A stretch of 64,000 nucleotides of DNA. Origin: Microbacterium sp. zg-Y818 (GTDB taxonomy: Bacteria > Actinomycetota > Actinomycetes > Actinomycetales > Microbacteriaceae). Below the pieces are notes generated by a model. That model saw only the letters and a list, made by a program, of their open reading frames with translations. It made no database searches and was not told the origin of the DNA. The stretch spans positions 2,418,001 to 2,482,000 of the forward strand of contig NZ_CP126741.1 in assembly GCF_030246905.1 (NCBI RefSeq). The letters run 5' to 3'. Positions 53,484 to 61,793 of this stretch are shown piece by piece. Each line of letters begins with the position of its first letter. Within the stretch, counting starts at the first letter, position 1. The translations under genes and the position numbers were made by a program.

Positions 53484-54455
53484 TCACCCCTTCGTCGAGC
53501 CGGCCAGCAGGCCGCGCACGAAGTACCGCTGCAGCGCGAGGAACACGATCAACGGGACGATGATCGCGATGAACGCTCCCGCCGTCAGCAGGTGCCAGTC
53601 CTGGCCACGGCTTCCGGTCATCTCCGCCAGCAGCTTCGTGATCGGCCCGACGTTGCCGTCCGCGAAGATCAGCGCCACGAGCAGGTCGTTCCACACCCAG
53701 AGGAATTGGAAGATCGCCACCGACGCGATGGCGGGCATCGTCAGCGGCAGGATGATGCGGAAGAAGATCTGCCCGTGCCCGGCACCGTCCACACGCGCCG
53801 CTTCGATGACCTCGCCCGGGATCTCCGAGACGAAGTTGTGCAGCAGGAATATCGTCAGCGGCATCGCGAAGATCGTGTGCGCGATCCACACCTGCGCGTA
53901 GCCGGCCTGGCCGATCCCCTCGATCACCGGGAACCCGAACAGGGTGCCGTTGGAGAACAGCTGCAGCAGCGGAATGAGCGCCATCTGGATCGGCACGATC
54001 TGGAGGGCGAACACCATGATGAACAGCATGTTCTTGCCGCGGAAGTCCATCCACGCGAAGGCGTAGGCCGCGAGCAGGGCGATGGAGATCGGGATGATCG
54101 TCGCCGGAAGGGTGATGGCGATGGAGTTGACGAACGCGCCCGCCATATTCAGCTGGCTGTTGCCGGCCTGCAGAGCCTCGGTGTAGTTCTCGAACGTCCA
54201 TCCCCAGTTGGAGAACGCGGTCCACCATCCGGTGGTCTGGATGAGCTCCCGCGGTCGGAACGACGAGATGAACAGGCCGAAGGTGGGCAGCGTCCACAGC
54301 ACGGCGATGACCAGCGCGGCCAGGGTTGCCCCGCGCGAGGTGAGGCGGTTCTTCGTGCGTCCGGCGACCGAGCGCTCGATCTTGCGCTCACCGCGTCGGA
54401 GGTCCTGCCGGGTCTCTTCGTCGACCGGGAGGTCGATCGGCGCCACGTTGCTCAT
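53484..54455 (-). CDS. Carbohydrate ABC permease, MalG/AglG type
   Basis: The 323-residue protein has an N-terminal cytoplasmic stretch of about 40 residues, six helices and the coupling loop EVIEAARVDGAGHGQIFFRI near residues 216-235. It is most like alpha-glucoside permease AglG. GGGAGA lies six bases before the ATG, which overlaps the stop of the MalF-type gene (ATGA). It is the last gene of the operon, followed by a long hairpin. Confidence 0.9.
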   Translation of the reverse strand: MSNVAPIDLPVDEETRQDLRRGERKIERSVAGRTKNRLTSRGATLAALVIAVLWTLPTFGLFISSFRPRELIQTTGWWTAFSNWGWTFENYTEALQAGNSQLNMAGAFVNSIAITLPATIIPISIALLAAYAFAWMDFRGKNMLFIMVFALQIVPIQMALIPLLQLFSNGTLFGFPVIEGIGQAGYAQVWIAHTIFAMPLTIFLLHNFVSEIPGEVIEAARVDGAGHGQIFFRIILPLTMPAIASVAIFQFLWVWNDLLVALIFADGNVGPITKLLAEMTGSRGQDWHLLTAGAFIAIIVPLIVFLALQRYFVRGLLAGSTKG

Positions 54456-55585
54456 CGGATCTCCCTCTGCTTCTTCAGCTGCCTGGCGTTGTAGATCACG
54501 AGCGGCAGCACGAGCACGAACAGCACGACGGCGAACGCAGCCGAGCGTCCGCCTTCGAAGCTGCGCAACTGCGTGTACATCTCGTTGGCGATGACGGAGG
54601 TGTTGTTCGCGCCGGCCGTCATCGTGCGGACGATGTCGAAGACCTTCAGCGAGGCGATCGAGATGGTCGTCAGCACCACGATGAGAGATCCGCGGATGCC
54701 GGGGACGATCACGTTGATGAACCGCTGCCACCCGTTCGTGCCGTCGAGCTGGGCCGCCTCGATCTGCTCGGTGGGCACACCCTTGATGGCGGCGGAGAGG
54801 ATGACCATCGCGAAACCGGTCTGCACCCAGATGAGCACGACGATGAGGAACAGCGTGTTCCACGGCTGCACCGCGAGGAAGTTCAGCGGCTCGCCGCCGA
54901 GCCACACGATGACCTGGTTGGCCAAGCCGATCTGCTCCTGGCCGGCCGGGCGGGCGGTGTAGACGAAGCGCCAGATGATCGAGGCGCCCACGAACGAGAT
55001 CGCCATCGGCAGGAAGACGAGGATCTTGTAGTACTTCTCGCCGCGCGTCTTGTCGATGAAGTATGCGTACGCCAGGCCGGCGATGGTCGAGACGACCGGC
55101 GCGATGACGACCCACACGATCGTGTTCGCCACGACGCGGATGCCCTGCGGCTGGGTGAAGATCCAGGCGAAGTTCTCGAGCCCGACGAACTCGGTGGTGT
55201 TGCGGTTCATGAACGCCTGGCCGGTGGTCTGGATGGCCGGAATGATCAGGCCGACGACGACGAGCAGCAGCGCCGGCGCCAGGAACGCCACGAGCACGAA
55301 CAGCGACCCGGCGCCCTCCTTCGAGCGCATGTCGAGGAAGAAGAACAGCAGGCCCAGCACCGCCGCGGCGATGACCGCTTCGGTCCACGATTCCAGGACG
55401 AGCAGCACCAGCGCAGGTGCGGCGACGCACACCGCCAGGCGGATGACCGTGTAGATGCGCCCGCGACGGGGCGCGATCTCCACGAGGAACAGGATGAGCC
55501 CGACCACGACGACGAACACGCCGATGATGATCGGGATCTGCAGCAGCGGCGTGAGGTTGCTCAGCCACTGGAAGAAGGCGGACAT
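54452..55585 (-). CDS. Carbohydrate ABC permease, MalF/AglF type
   Basis: The 377-residue permease has two extra N-terminal helices before the six-helix core and the coupling loop EQIEAAQLDGTNGWQRFINV near residues 271-290. The longer N-terminus is typical of AglF-type alpha-glucoside transporters. An intrinsic terminator lies between it and the binding-protein gene upstream, so it should be made in smaller amounts. Confidence 0.9.
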   Translation of the reverse strand: MSAFFQWLSNLTPLLQIPIIIGVFVVVVGLILFLVEIAPRRGRIYTVIRLAVCVAAPALVLLVLESWTEAVIAAAVLGLLFFFLDMRSKEGAGSLFVLVAFLAPALLLVVVGLIIPAIQTTGQAFMNRNTTEFVGLENFAWIFTQPQGIRVVANTIVWVVIAPVVSTIAGLAYAYFIDKTRGEKYYKILVFLPMAISFVGASIIWRFVYTARPAGQEQIGLANQVIVWLGGEPLNFLAVQPWNTLFLIVVLIWVQTGFAMVILSAAIKGVPTEQIEAAQLDGTNGWQRFINVIVPGIRGSLIVVLTTISIASLKVFDIVRTMTAGANNTSVIANEMYTQLRSFEGGRSAAFAVVLFVLVLPLVIYNARQLKKQREIR

Positions 55586-55618
55586 GGGTTCCTTTCGAGT
55601 TCGTCAGCGCACTCTGGG

Positions 55619-55657
55619 AAAAAAGCGGGGCCGGCCGCTTGTCGCGGTCGGCCCCGC
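55619..55657 (-). terminator. Intrinsic terminator between binding protein and permease genes
   Basis: On the minus strand GCGGGGCCG (55657-55649) pairs with CGGCCCCGC (55633-55625) and is followed by six T residues (55624-55619). It lies inside the operon, 15 bases after the binding-protein stop. It would make binding protein in excess over the permeases. Confidence 0.85.
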
Positions 55658-55671
55658 CATGCGTGGAACCG

Positions 55672-57003
55672 TCAGCTGGACGGCCACCCCGACTCGATCT
55701 GCTCGAGCACCGTGGCGGTGTCCGAACCGTTGACCCAGTCGTTCATGCCCTTGAAGAACGTGTTGGTGCCGACTCCCGAAGGCATCAGATCCGACGCGTC
55801 GAACCGGAACGTGGTGGTCGGGTCCTGGAGGATAGAGATGGCCTCCTTCAGGATCTCGCTCGAGGCGTTCTCGGGGTCGAGGCCGGTGTTGGCGCTGATG
55901 ACGCCGCCCAGCGAGACACGCGAGTTCGCCCACTCAGGGCTGGAGAGGTAGGTCTGCACCTTCTGGGTGGCCTCGTCGTCGCTGAACGCGCCGACGATCT
56001 CGCCACCGCCGGTGACGACCGCGCCCTCAGCGGCCGCGCCGCCGAAGCTCGGGGTCTGGAAGGCCCACAGGTCGCCGTCCTCGGCCACCGTGCCGCCCGC
56101 GTCGACGATGAAGCCGTCGAAGAAGGATGCCTGGTGGTGAAGGGCGCACTCACCCGAGACGAGTGCGGATGCCGTGTCGCCGAACGGGGTCGTCACGATC
56201 GTGTCCGTGCCACCGAAGCCGGCGTTGACGTAATCCGGGTTCTTGAGGATCTTGCCGACCTCTTCGAACGCCGAAGCGATCTGCGGGTCGGTGAAGGGCA
56301 CCTCGTTGGCGACCCACTGGTCGTAGACCTCGGGGCCGGCTTGACGCAGCACGATGTCCTCGACCCAGTCCGTTCCCGGCCAGCCGGTTGCGGCATCCGA
56401 GCCGAAGCCCGCACACCAGGGGGCGCCGCCGGTGTCGGCCTGGATCTGAGCGGTCAGGTCCAGCAGACCCTGCCAGTCGGTGGGCACTTCGTACCCGTTC
56501 TCCTCGAAGAACGTCGGCGAGTACCAGACCCAGCCCTTGACGCTCGCCATGAGCGGTGCGCCGTAGAGGGTGCCGTCATACGTGGCGTACTCGGCCCAGT
56601 CCTCGGACCAGTACTCCTCGACGTTCTCGACCACCGATTCCGGAGCGGGCTTGAGGAACCCGAGCTCCGCCATGTCCTTCATCAGACCGGGCTGCGGGAA
56701 GATCGCGAGGTCGGGGGCGTTGCCGCCCTGCGCACGCACCGCGATCTGCGCTTCGAACTCCTTCGACGCCTCGTACTCGATGTCGATGTCGTTCTCTTCT
56801 TCCCACTCTGCCCACGACTCCTCGAGCAGGTCGGCCTCGGTGTCCGAGATCGTTCCGTAGATGGTGACGACGTTGCCGTCGTCGGCGCCGCTCTCGCCGC
56901 CCCCACCGCCTGATCCCGGGCCGCCGCTGCAGCCGGCGAGCGCGAGCGCTCCGACCGTCAGGAGCGATCCGGTTGCAAGCATTCTGCGCGGGATGGTCTT
57001 CAT
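55672..57003 (-). CDS. Carbohydrate ABC substrate-binding lipoprotein, AglE type
   Basis: ATG 57003 has GAGGAGG six bases upstream; an earlier in-frame ATG at 57018 would lie on top of that site. The 443-residue protein has a lipobox LAGC after about 24 residues, then a Gly/Ser linker and a family 1 binding domain (VVTIYGTISDTEADLLEESW). It resembles alpha-glucoside binding proteins (AglE). It heads the operon and is divergent from a LacI regulator. No ATPase is encoded, so a shared one is needed. Confidence 0.88.
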   Translation of the reverse strand: MKTIPRRMLATGSLLTVGALALAGCSGGPGSGGGGGESGADDGNVVTIYGTISDTEADLLEESWAEWEEENDIDIEYEASKEFEAQIAVRAQGGNAPDLAIFPQPGLMKDMAELGFLKPAPESVVENVEEYWSEDWAEYATYDGTLYGAPLMASVKGWVWYSPTFFEENGYEVPTDWQGLLDLTAQIQADTGGAPWCAGFGSDAATGWPGTDWVEDIVLRQAGPEVYDQWVANEVPFTDPQIASAFEEVGKILKNPDYVNAGFGGTDTIVTTPFGDTASALVSGECALHHQASFFDGFIVDAGGTVAEDGDLWAFQTPSFGGAAAEGAVVTGGGEIVGAFSDDEATQKVQTYLSSPEWANSRVSLGGVISANTGLDPENASSEILKEAISILQDPTTTFRFDASDLMPSGVGTNTFFKGMNDWVNGSDTATVLEQIESGWPSS

Positions 57004-57079
57004 GCGTGTCCTCCTCATCGAGCCGACGCGCGCGGCGCGTCGTCGCTACACAAATCGTGCGGGAAGCGGTGCGGGTTCT

Positions 57080-57091
57080 GGAACCGCTTCC
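57080..57091. promoter_or_regulatory. LacI-type operator at the sugar operon promoter
   Basis: GGAACCGCTTCC at 57080-57091 lies right at the expected transcription start of the minus-strand operon. It differs by one base from the perfect palindrome at 57238. Confidence 0.7.
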
Positions 57092-57098
57092 GGCTCCC

Positions 57099-57127
57099 AC
57101 GCTAGGGGACGCTGACACAGGACTCAA
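57099..57127 (-). promoter_or_regulatory. Promoter of the AglEFG-like operon
   Basis: On the minus strand TTGAGT (57127-57122) and TAGCGT (57104-57099) are 17 bases apart. Transcription should start near 57092, just at the LacI-type operator, giving an 89-base leader before the lipoprotein. Confidence 0.7.
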
Positions 57128-57237
57128 CCACGGTTGATAACAAGTCGGTAAAGGCAACCATGGGTGCGCTCCCACCCTGGCCCCGCTCGGCGACGGCGCA
57201 GTGGCGGGGTTCTCGGTGTTCGTGGCAGGATGCCGCT

Positions 57238-57249
57238 GGAACCGGTTCC
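57238..57249. promoter_or_regulatory. LacI-type operator before the regulator gene
   Basis: GGAACCGGTTCC is a perfect 12-bp palindrome, 51 bases before the regulator start. The same core occurs at the divergent operon. It suggests that the regulator controls both itself and the transporter. The remainder of 57004-57299 holds the promoter described and no gene. Confidence 0.7.
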
Positions 57250-57299
57250 GAGTTTCGCGCCACAATGATGCGGCGACGGTGAATCGAAGGAGATCTCTC

Positions 57300-58340
57300 A
57301 TGAGCGGAATTGCCGACGTCGCGCGGCGCGCCGGCGTCTCGAAGGCGACGGCCAGTCGCGCCCTCACGGGCAGCAGCCAGGTCTCGGATCAGACGCGCCG
57401 ACGCGTGCAAGAGGCGGCGGAGGCGCTGGGCTACGTCCCGTCGACGAGCGCGGTCAGCCTCGCGACCGGACGCACCCGCAACATCGGGGTGATCATGCCC
57501 CGGCTGAACCGCTGGTTCTTCGCCGAGGTGCTCGAGGGCATCCAATCCGAGCTTCTCTCCCACGGCTTGGACCTGACCCTCTACGACGCCCGGCCCGGAA
57601 CGGCGGGGCGCCGCCGCATCTTCGACGACTTCCTGGCCCGCAAGCGGTTCGACGGGCTCATCGCCGTCGCCCTCGACCCGGACGATCACGAGCTGGACCG
57701 CCTGCTGCGGTTGGGCAGACCGGTGGTCAGCGTCGTCGGCGACGCCGGCACCGGCGTGGTGACGCTGGACGACGCGCACGCTGCGGAGCGGGCCACCGAG
57801 CACCTGCTCGCCCTGCAGCACACCGACATCGCCTTCCTCGGCGGCGGCGACGCGCAGCCGTGGGCGTGCGTGGACCGGCGGCGCTACGAGGGGTACGAGC
57901 GGGCGATGGCTGCGGCGGGTCTTCCGCCTCGTCACATCGCCGCGCCGGCCTCGCTGCCCGGAGGGTATGCCGCGGCCGTCGACGCGCTGAGCGACGCCCG
58001 CGCTCGTCCTACGGCTCTGGTCGCCGTCTGCGACGAGGCGGCGGTGGGAGCCATCATCGCGGCTCGGCGGCTGGCCATCCCCGTTCCCGGCGGCCTCAGC
58101 GTCGTCGGCATCGACGACCACGAATACGCCGAGATGTTCTCACTGACGACCCTCGCGCAGAACCCACGCCAGCAGGGCGTGGCAGCGGCCCGCATGCTCG
58201 TGGGCGAACTGCAGTCGCCGACGGCGACGCCGGCCGCCCACCTGCTTCAGGCGCGGCTCATCGTGCGCAATTCCACCGCCGCACCCAGCGGCACGCCGGG
58301 GGTCGTCGTGACCGACACCGGATTGCTGGACCACGCATGA
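57300..58340 (+). CDS. LacI family transcriptional regulator of the sugar operon
   Basis: The 346-residue repressor starts directly with its helix-turn-helix (IADVARRAGVSKATASRAL, residues 4-22), followed by the hinge helix and a ligand-binding domain. AAGGAG lies eight bases before the ATG. It is divergent from the AglEFG-like operon and two GGAACCGSTTCC palindromes lie between them, so it very probably represses that operon until the sugar is present. Its stop overlaps a strong hairpin. Confidence 0.92.
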   Translation: MSGIADVARRAGVSKATASRALTGSSQVSDQTRRRVQEAAEALGYVPSTSAVSLATGRTRNIGVIMPRLNRWFFAEVLEGIQSELLSHGLDLTLYDARPGTAGRRRIFDDFLARKRFDGLIAVALDPDDHELDRLLRLGRPVVSVVGDAGTGVVTLDDAHAAERATEHLLALQHTDIAFLGGGDAQPWACVDRRRYEGYERAMAAAGLPPRHIAAPASLPGGYAAAVDALSDARARPTALVAVCDEAAVGAIIAARRLAIPVPGGLSVVGIDDHEYAEMFSLTTLAQNPRQQGVAAARMLVGELQSPTATPAAHLLQARLIVRNSTAAPSGTPGVVVTDTGLLDHA

Positions 58341-58378
58341 TGAAGGCCCCGGATGCCGTGGCATCCGGGGCCTTCATC
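58339..58378. terminator. Hairpin terminator between lacI-type gene and rplL
   Basis: GATGAAGGCCCCGGATGC (58339-58356) pairs perfectly with 58361-58378 across a four-base loop. It begins in the stop codon of the regulator and ends 12 bases before the rplL stop, so it can serve both genes. Confidence 0.9.
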
Positions 58379-58390
58379 GCAGAAGCGTGA

Positions 58391-58771
58391 TTACTTGAGG
58401 GTAACCGTCGCGCCGGCCTCTTCGAGAGCGGCCTTGGCCTTCTCGGCGGCCTCCTTGTTGGCGCCCTCCAGGACGGCCTTGGGGGCACCGTCGACGACGG
58501 CCTTGGCCTCGCCGAGGCCCAGCGAGGTGAGCTCGCGGACCGTCTTGATGACCTGGATCTTCTTGTCGCCAGCAGCCTCGAGGATGACGTCGAAGGAGTC
58601 CTTCTCCTCAACCTCTTCAGCAGCAGCGCCGCCACCGGCGCCGGCAACGGCGACGGGAGCAGCAGCGGTGACGTCGAACTTCTCCTCGAACGCCTTCACG
58701 AACTCGCTGAGCTCGACGAGGGTCAGGCCGGCAAACTGCTCGAGCAGCTCCTCAGTGGTGAGCTTCGCCAT
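58391..58771 (-). CDS. rplL: 50S ribosomal protein L7/L12
   Basis: The 126-residue protein has the N-terminal dimerisation helix ([20 protein letters not shown] near residues 8-27), an Ala/Gly-rich hinge and the C-terminal factor-binding domain with [16 protein letters not shown]. It forms the ribosome stalk and recruits translation factors. It follows rplJ in the usual order, with 50 bases between them. Confidence 0.98.
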   Translation of the reverse strand: MAKLTTEELLEQFAGLTLVELSEFVKAFEEKFDVTAAAPVAVAGAGGGAAAEEVEEKDSFDVILEAAGDKKIQVIKTVRELTSLGLGEAKAVVDGAPKAVLEGANKEAAEKAKAALEEAGATVTLK

Positions 58772-58821
58772 GATGTATCTCCTAGATAGATGGGGTTTGT
58801 GGGAAAAATGCCGCGGGTCGC

Positions 58822-59310
58822 TTACGCGGCCTCAGCGGTCTCCAGCTTTTCGCGAAGCGCGTCGATGGTGGCCGCAGCCTTGCCCATCGTCGCCTTCATC
58901 ATGCCCGCCGCCTTCGCCAGCAGAACCTCACGGCTCTCGAGCGAGGCGTACTTGTTGACCTCGTCGGCAGTGAGGGTGTTGCCCTCGAAGATGCCGCCCT
59001 TGATCACGAGAAGCGGGTTGGCCTTGGCGAAGTCACGCAGAGCCTTCGCGGTGGCGACGAAGTCGCCGTGCACGAACGCGACGGCCGACGGACCCTTGAG
59101 GTCCTCGTCCAGCGCGGTGATCCCCGCGTTGTTCGCGGCGATCTTGGTCAGCGTGTTCTTCACCACGGCGTACTGCGCGTCCTGACGGATGTCGTTGCGC
59201 AGCTGCTTGAGCTGGGCAACCGTCAGACCGCGGTACTCGGTCAGCAGGACGGCGTTCGAGTTCTCGAAGTTCTTCGTGAGCTCGGCGACCGATGCATCCT
59301 TCTGCGCCAT
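58822..59310 (-). CDS. rplJ: 50S ribosomal protein L10
   Basis: The 162-residue protein has the L10 start [20 protein letters not shown] (residues 4-23) and [17 protein letters not shown]. Its C-terminal helix carries L7/L12 dimers. L10 binds its own mRNA leader in bacteria. Here a 200-base leader with a terminator hairpin lies upstream, which fits such control. GGAGT precedes the ATG. Confidence 0.97.
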   Translation of the reverse strand: MAQKDASVAELTKNFENSNAVLLTEYRGLTVAQLKQLRNDIRQDAQYAVVKNTLTKIAANNAGITALDEDLKGPSAVAFVHGDFVATAKALRDFAKANPLLVIKGGIFEGNTLTADEVNKYASLESREVLLAKAAGMMKATMGKAAATIDALREKLETAEAA

Positions 59311-59516
59311 GGTCACTCCTTGATGTGTACGAGACGCTCCGCGGTGGCGGGCGTCGACCTCAGCCCGTCGCTCCCTCACAACAAAAAAGCTCCGGCGCAA
59401 GCGCACGGAGCTGAATTCCTGAGAATCGTTCTGTACACCTGCGTGGGCCCCTGCTGTGCAGAGCTTCGATCGTGATGCGCTTGCGCGCACACCGATGACC
59501 GACGGTCTTTGGCTTG
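59311..59516 (-). promoter_or_regulatory. L10 leader RNA with attenuator
   Basis: The minus-strand leader opens with CCAAAGACCGTCGGTCATCG, the sequence typical of the L10-binding kink-turn region. About 100 bases later it has the hairpin AGCTCCG/CGGAGCT (59412-59388) ending in six T residues (59388-59383). Excess L10 could promote termination here. The consensus is from memory of the L10 leader family. Confidence 0.7.
59383..59412 (-). terminator. Intrinsic terminator inside the rplJL leader
   Basis: The stem AGCTCCG with an inner GCGC pair closes on an AA/TT turn and is followed by T6 on the minus strand. It lies 73 bases before rplJ, so it must be conditional or partial. Confidence 0.75.
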
Positions 59517-59522
59517 TGTCCC

Positions 59523-59550
59523 AGCATACGTCGTACGCTCCATGCGGCAA
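59523..59550 (-). promoter_or_regulatory. Promoter of rplJL
   Basis: On the minus strand TTGCCG (59550-59545) and TATGCT (59528-59523) are 16 bases apart, with transcription starting near 59516. Confidence 0.65.
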
Positions 59551-59571
59551 AATCCGCCCTGGCCCCAGAAT

Positions 59572-59589
59572 TGGGGACTTCTCCCCATC
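59572..59589. promoter_or_regulatory. Palindromic motif upstream of the WXG cassette
   Basis: TGGGGACTTCTCCCCATC is identical to the motif before the LRV/DUF4190 gene (45340-45357). It lies 52 bases before the first gene of the cassette and 22 before a TACGCT -10 box (59612-59617). Confidence 0.55.
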
Positions 59590-59641
59590 CCCCTCTCCCC
59601 CGCACCGTTCCTACGCTGAGTGCGAGCAGGGAGGAGAGCTG

Positions 59642-59968
59642 ATGCCGGATCTCAGAGTGGACACCGAGGCGCTGCGGCGGACGCAGGCGACGCTTTCGGA
59701 CATCGGTCAACGCCTGGAGGCTGCGACAAGCGGATTCGCGTCGATTTCGGGGGCGAGCGTGGCCCACGCAGACCTTCGCAGCCGATTGGACGAGCTCGGG
59801 AGCTCGTGGGGTATCGGGCTGAAGAAGCTCGGCGAATACGCCGGCGGTGCGGCGACCGCGCTCAACGGCGTCGCCGACGCGTTCGAGGGCACCGACGACG
59901 CGCTCGCCGACGCGCTCAGCACGCCGCCGTCGCAGGCCGCGTCGCACCGACCCGGTGGTGCGCGGTGA
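59642..59968 (+). CDS. Small ESX/WXG100-like protein
   Basis: ATG 59642 has AGGGAGGAG upstream. The 108-residue protein is two long helices joined near ELGSSWGIGL (W56-G57), with no cysteine or signal peptide: the size and shape of WXG100 proteins, although the strict W-x-G is degenerate here. Such proteins are exported by type VII secretion, often as dimers with a larger partner. The next gene overlaps by four bases (GTGA) and encodes a clear WXG protein, so the two probably pair. Confidence 0.72.
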   Translation: MPDLRVDTEALRRTQATLSDIGQRLEAATSGFASISGASVAHADLRSRLDELGSSWGIGLKKLGEYAGGAATALNGVADAFEGTDDALADALSTPPSQAASHRPGGAR

Positions 59969-61161
59969 GCGCATTCGCCGCGCTCGGGTTCGACCCGGCG
60001 CCGGGCGATGTCGCGGCGGTGCGTTCCTTCGCCGAGCAGTTGGAGACGGGCCGTCGGAGCGCCGACGATGCACTGGACCTCATGAGAGGCGGGGATTCCG
60101 CGGAGTGGCAGGGCATGACCGCCGACGCCTTCCGCTCGTCGTTGGATTCGGAGTTCCGCCCCCACCTGCGCGACATCCGCACCGCCTTCGAGGATTCCCG
60201 GGGGGCGCTGACGGAGTGGGCCGACCGGCTCGCCGACTTCCAGGCGCGCGCAGCCCGCCTGGAAGAACAGGCCCGCGTGGCGCAGGCCACGCTCGCCAGC
60301 CGCCAGAGCTCGCTGGCGACCACGACCTCGCAGTACCGCGCCGACCCGCTGGCGGAAGGCGCCGGCGACGACCTGGCCCTCGCCCTGCGGCTCGCCGAGA
60401 GCGCGCAAGGCGATCTCGACGGCATCCGCCGTCGCGCGCGGACGCTGCAGTCCGAGGTCGAGGGGTGCGCCACGGTCTGCGCCCAGGCGCTTCAGGGCAG
60501 CTCGGAGATCATCTCCAAGTACTCGGGCAGCAACTGGGACAAGTTCAAGGACTTCGTCAGCGGCGTGGGCGACTCGATCGCCGATGCCGCGGACTGGTTC
60601 ATGGACAACGTGATGCCCATCCTCGAGGACATCATCGACACCATCGGTCCGATCATGGCGGTCGTCGCCCTGTTCGCCGCGTTCATCCCGGGGGTGGGCC
60701 AGGCCATCGGCGCCATCGCACTGGGGCTCGCGATCGCCTCGGTCGCGATCGACGGCCTGCAGGCGCTGCGCGGGGAGGAGGGCGCGGCCGGCGACTTCGT
60801 CATGGGGCTCGCCGGGCTCGCACTCGGCGGTGCGCTGGGTAAACTCGGCACCGCGCTGGGCAACGGCACCCGCCAGGTGCTGATCCCGGTGATCCAGGGC
60901 GGCGGAGGCCTGGCTCTCGCGGGCGGCGGTTCGGCCGCCGCAGCCGGCAGCCTCACGCTCGCCTTGCGTTTCAACCCGATCGCCCTGCAGGCCAACACCC
61001 TGTGGATGTCGACCAAGCTCACGGAGGCGCATATGTCCGGCACCGACATGGTCGGCGCGATGACCCAGCCCGCGGTCAACCTCGGCGAGCGCGTGCGCAA
61101 CCTCGCCTCCGGCGACGGCCCGCGCACCGATGCGGAACTGGCCGAGCGTGGCCGCGACTGA
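59965..61161 (+). CDS. WXG-motif protein with central hydrophobic domain
   Basis: The 398-residue product starts with an ESX-like helical module with W48-Q49-G50 in AEWQGMTADAFRSSL, then a coiled-coil region rich in Ala/Arg/Gln (residues about 75-165). From about 215 to 300 come hydrophobic helices (IIDTIGPIMAVVALFAAFIP, AIGAIALGLAIASVAIDGLQ). The last 100 residues are Gly/Ala-rich. This is the layout of LXG/WXG type VII substrates whose C-terminus can act on membranes. Toxic activity is not shown. The next gene overlaps its end. Confidence 0.65.
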   Translation: MSAFAALGFDPAPGDVAAVRSFAEQLETGRRSADDALDLMRGGDSAEWQGMTADAFRSSLDSEFRPHLRDIRTAFEDSRGALTEWADRLADFQARAARLEEQARVAQATLASRQSSLATTTSQYRADPLAEGAGDDLALALRLAESAQGDLDGIRRRARTLQSEVEGCATVCAQALQGSSEIISKYSGSNWDKFKDFVSGVGDSIADAADWFMDNVMPILEDIIDTIGPIMAVVALFAAFIPGVGQAIGAIALGLAIASVAIDGLQALRGEEGAAGDFVMGLAGLALGGALGKLGTALGNGTRQVLIPVIQGGGGLALAGGGSAAAAGSLTLALRFNPIALQANTLWMSTKLTEAHMSGTDMVGAMTQPAVNLGERVRNLASGDGPRTDAELAERGRD

Positions 61162-61792
61162 GCCGCGGATACCGTGGCAGCGGGTGCCGCAGGGCTGGAT
61201 CGAGCTGGCGGCTTTCCGTGACGACACCGTCGCCGAGGGCTGGTGGCAGCAGTATCTGGCCGCCGCGGGCGACGCGGTGGACGACGAGACGCGTGCCGGA
61301 CTGACGCAAGGCTTCCGCGCGGGCCGCGATGTGCTGCGCGCAGCGCCTTTCGCGTTCACCTTCGCCGGAATCTTCCCCTGGATCTCGGAGACGCCCACGG
61401 TGTTCTTCATCGGCACGACGATCCTCCCCTCCCCCGAAGACGCACGGGCGGCGCGAATGGCGGGGAGCCTGTCGGGCCTCGTCCGCATCGGCGACGACGT
61501 GCAGACGGAATCGTTCGTCGCCCTCGACGGCCGTAACGGGTGGTCGACCACCAGCCGTTACCTTCTGCCGAACGGGGACGAGGTCGGGGTCATCCTCGCC
61601 GATGTGCCGCTCCCCGACGCGAGCGGCCATGTGTTCGTGGTGGCGCTGACCCCTGACCCCGAGCACCTCGACGCCCTTGCGCCCTACGCTGCGCTCGCAC
61701 TGGATTCCACGACCTTGCTCGATCCCGACCAGGAGGCGCCGGCCTACCCCGGGCCCGATATTCTGGCCGCTTCCGTCCCCCCAGGAGACTGA
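61148..61792 (+). CDS. Hypothetical protein of the WXG cassette
   Basis: The 214-residue protein (220 if ATG 61130 is used) is soluble, with many aromatic residues (GWIELAAFRDD, GFRAGRDVLRAAPFAFTFAG) and a compact beta-rich region around FFIGTTILPSPEDARAARM. I do not recognise the family. It overlaps the end of the WXG gene and so is made with it. By position it could be a chaperone, immunity protein or secretion adaptor, but nothing in the sequence decides this. Confidence 0.6.
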   Translation: MAATEPRIPWQRVPQGWIELAAFRDDTVAEGWWQQYLAAAGDAVDDETRAGLTQGFRAGRDVLRAAPFAFTFAGIFPWISETPTVFFIGTTILPSPEDARAARMAGSLSGLVRIGDDVQTESFVALDGRNGWSTTSRYLLPNGDEVGVILADVPLPDASGHVFVVALTPDPEHLDALAPYAALALDSTTLLDPDQEAPAYPGPDILAASVPPGD

Positions 61793-61793
61793 C

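Noticed and set aside
57124..57137. TCAACCACGGTTGA as a fourth DHA2-type operator
   Set aside because: Its half-sites are in the opposite order and the spacing is four. It overlaps the -35 region of the sugar operon promoter and may be chance.
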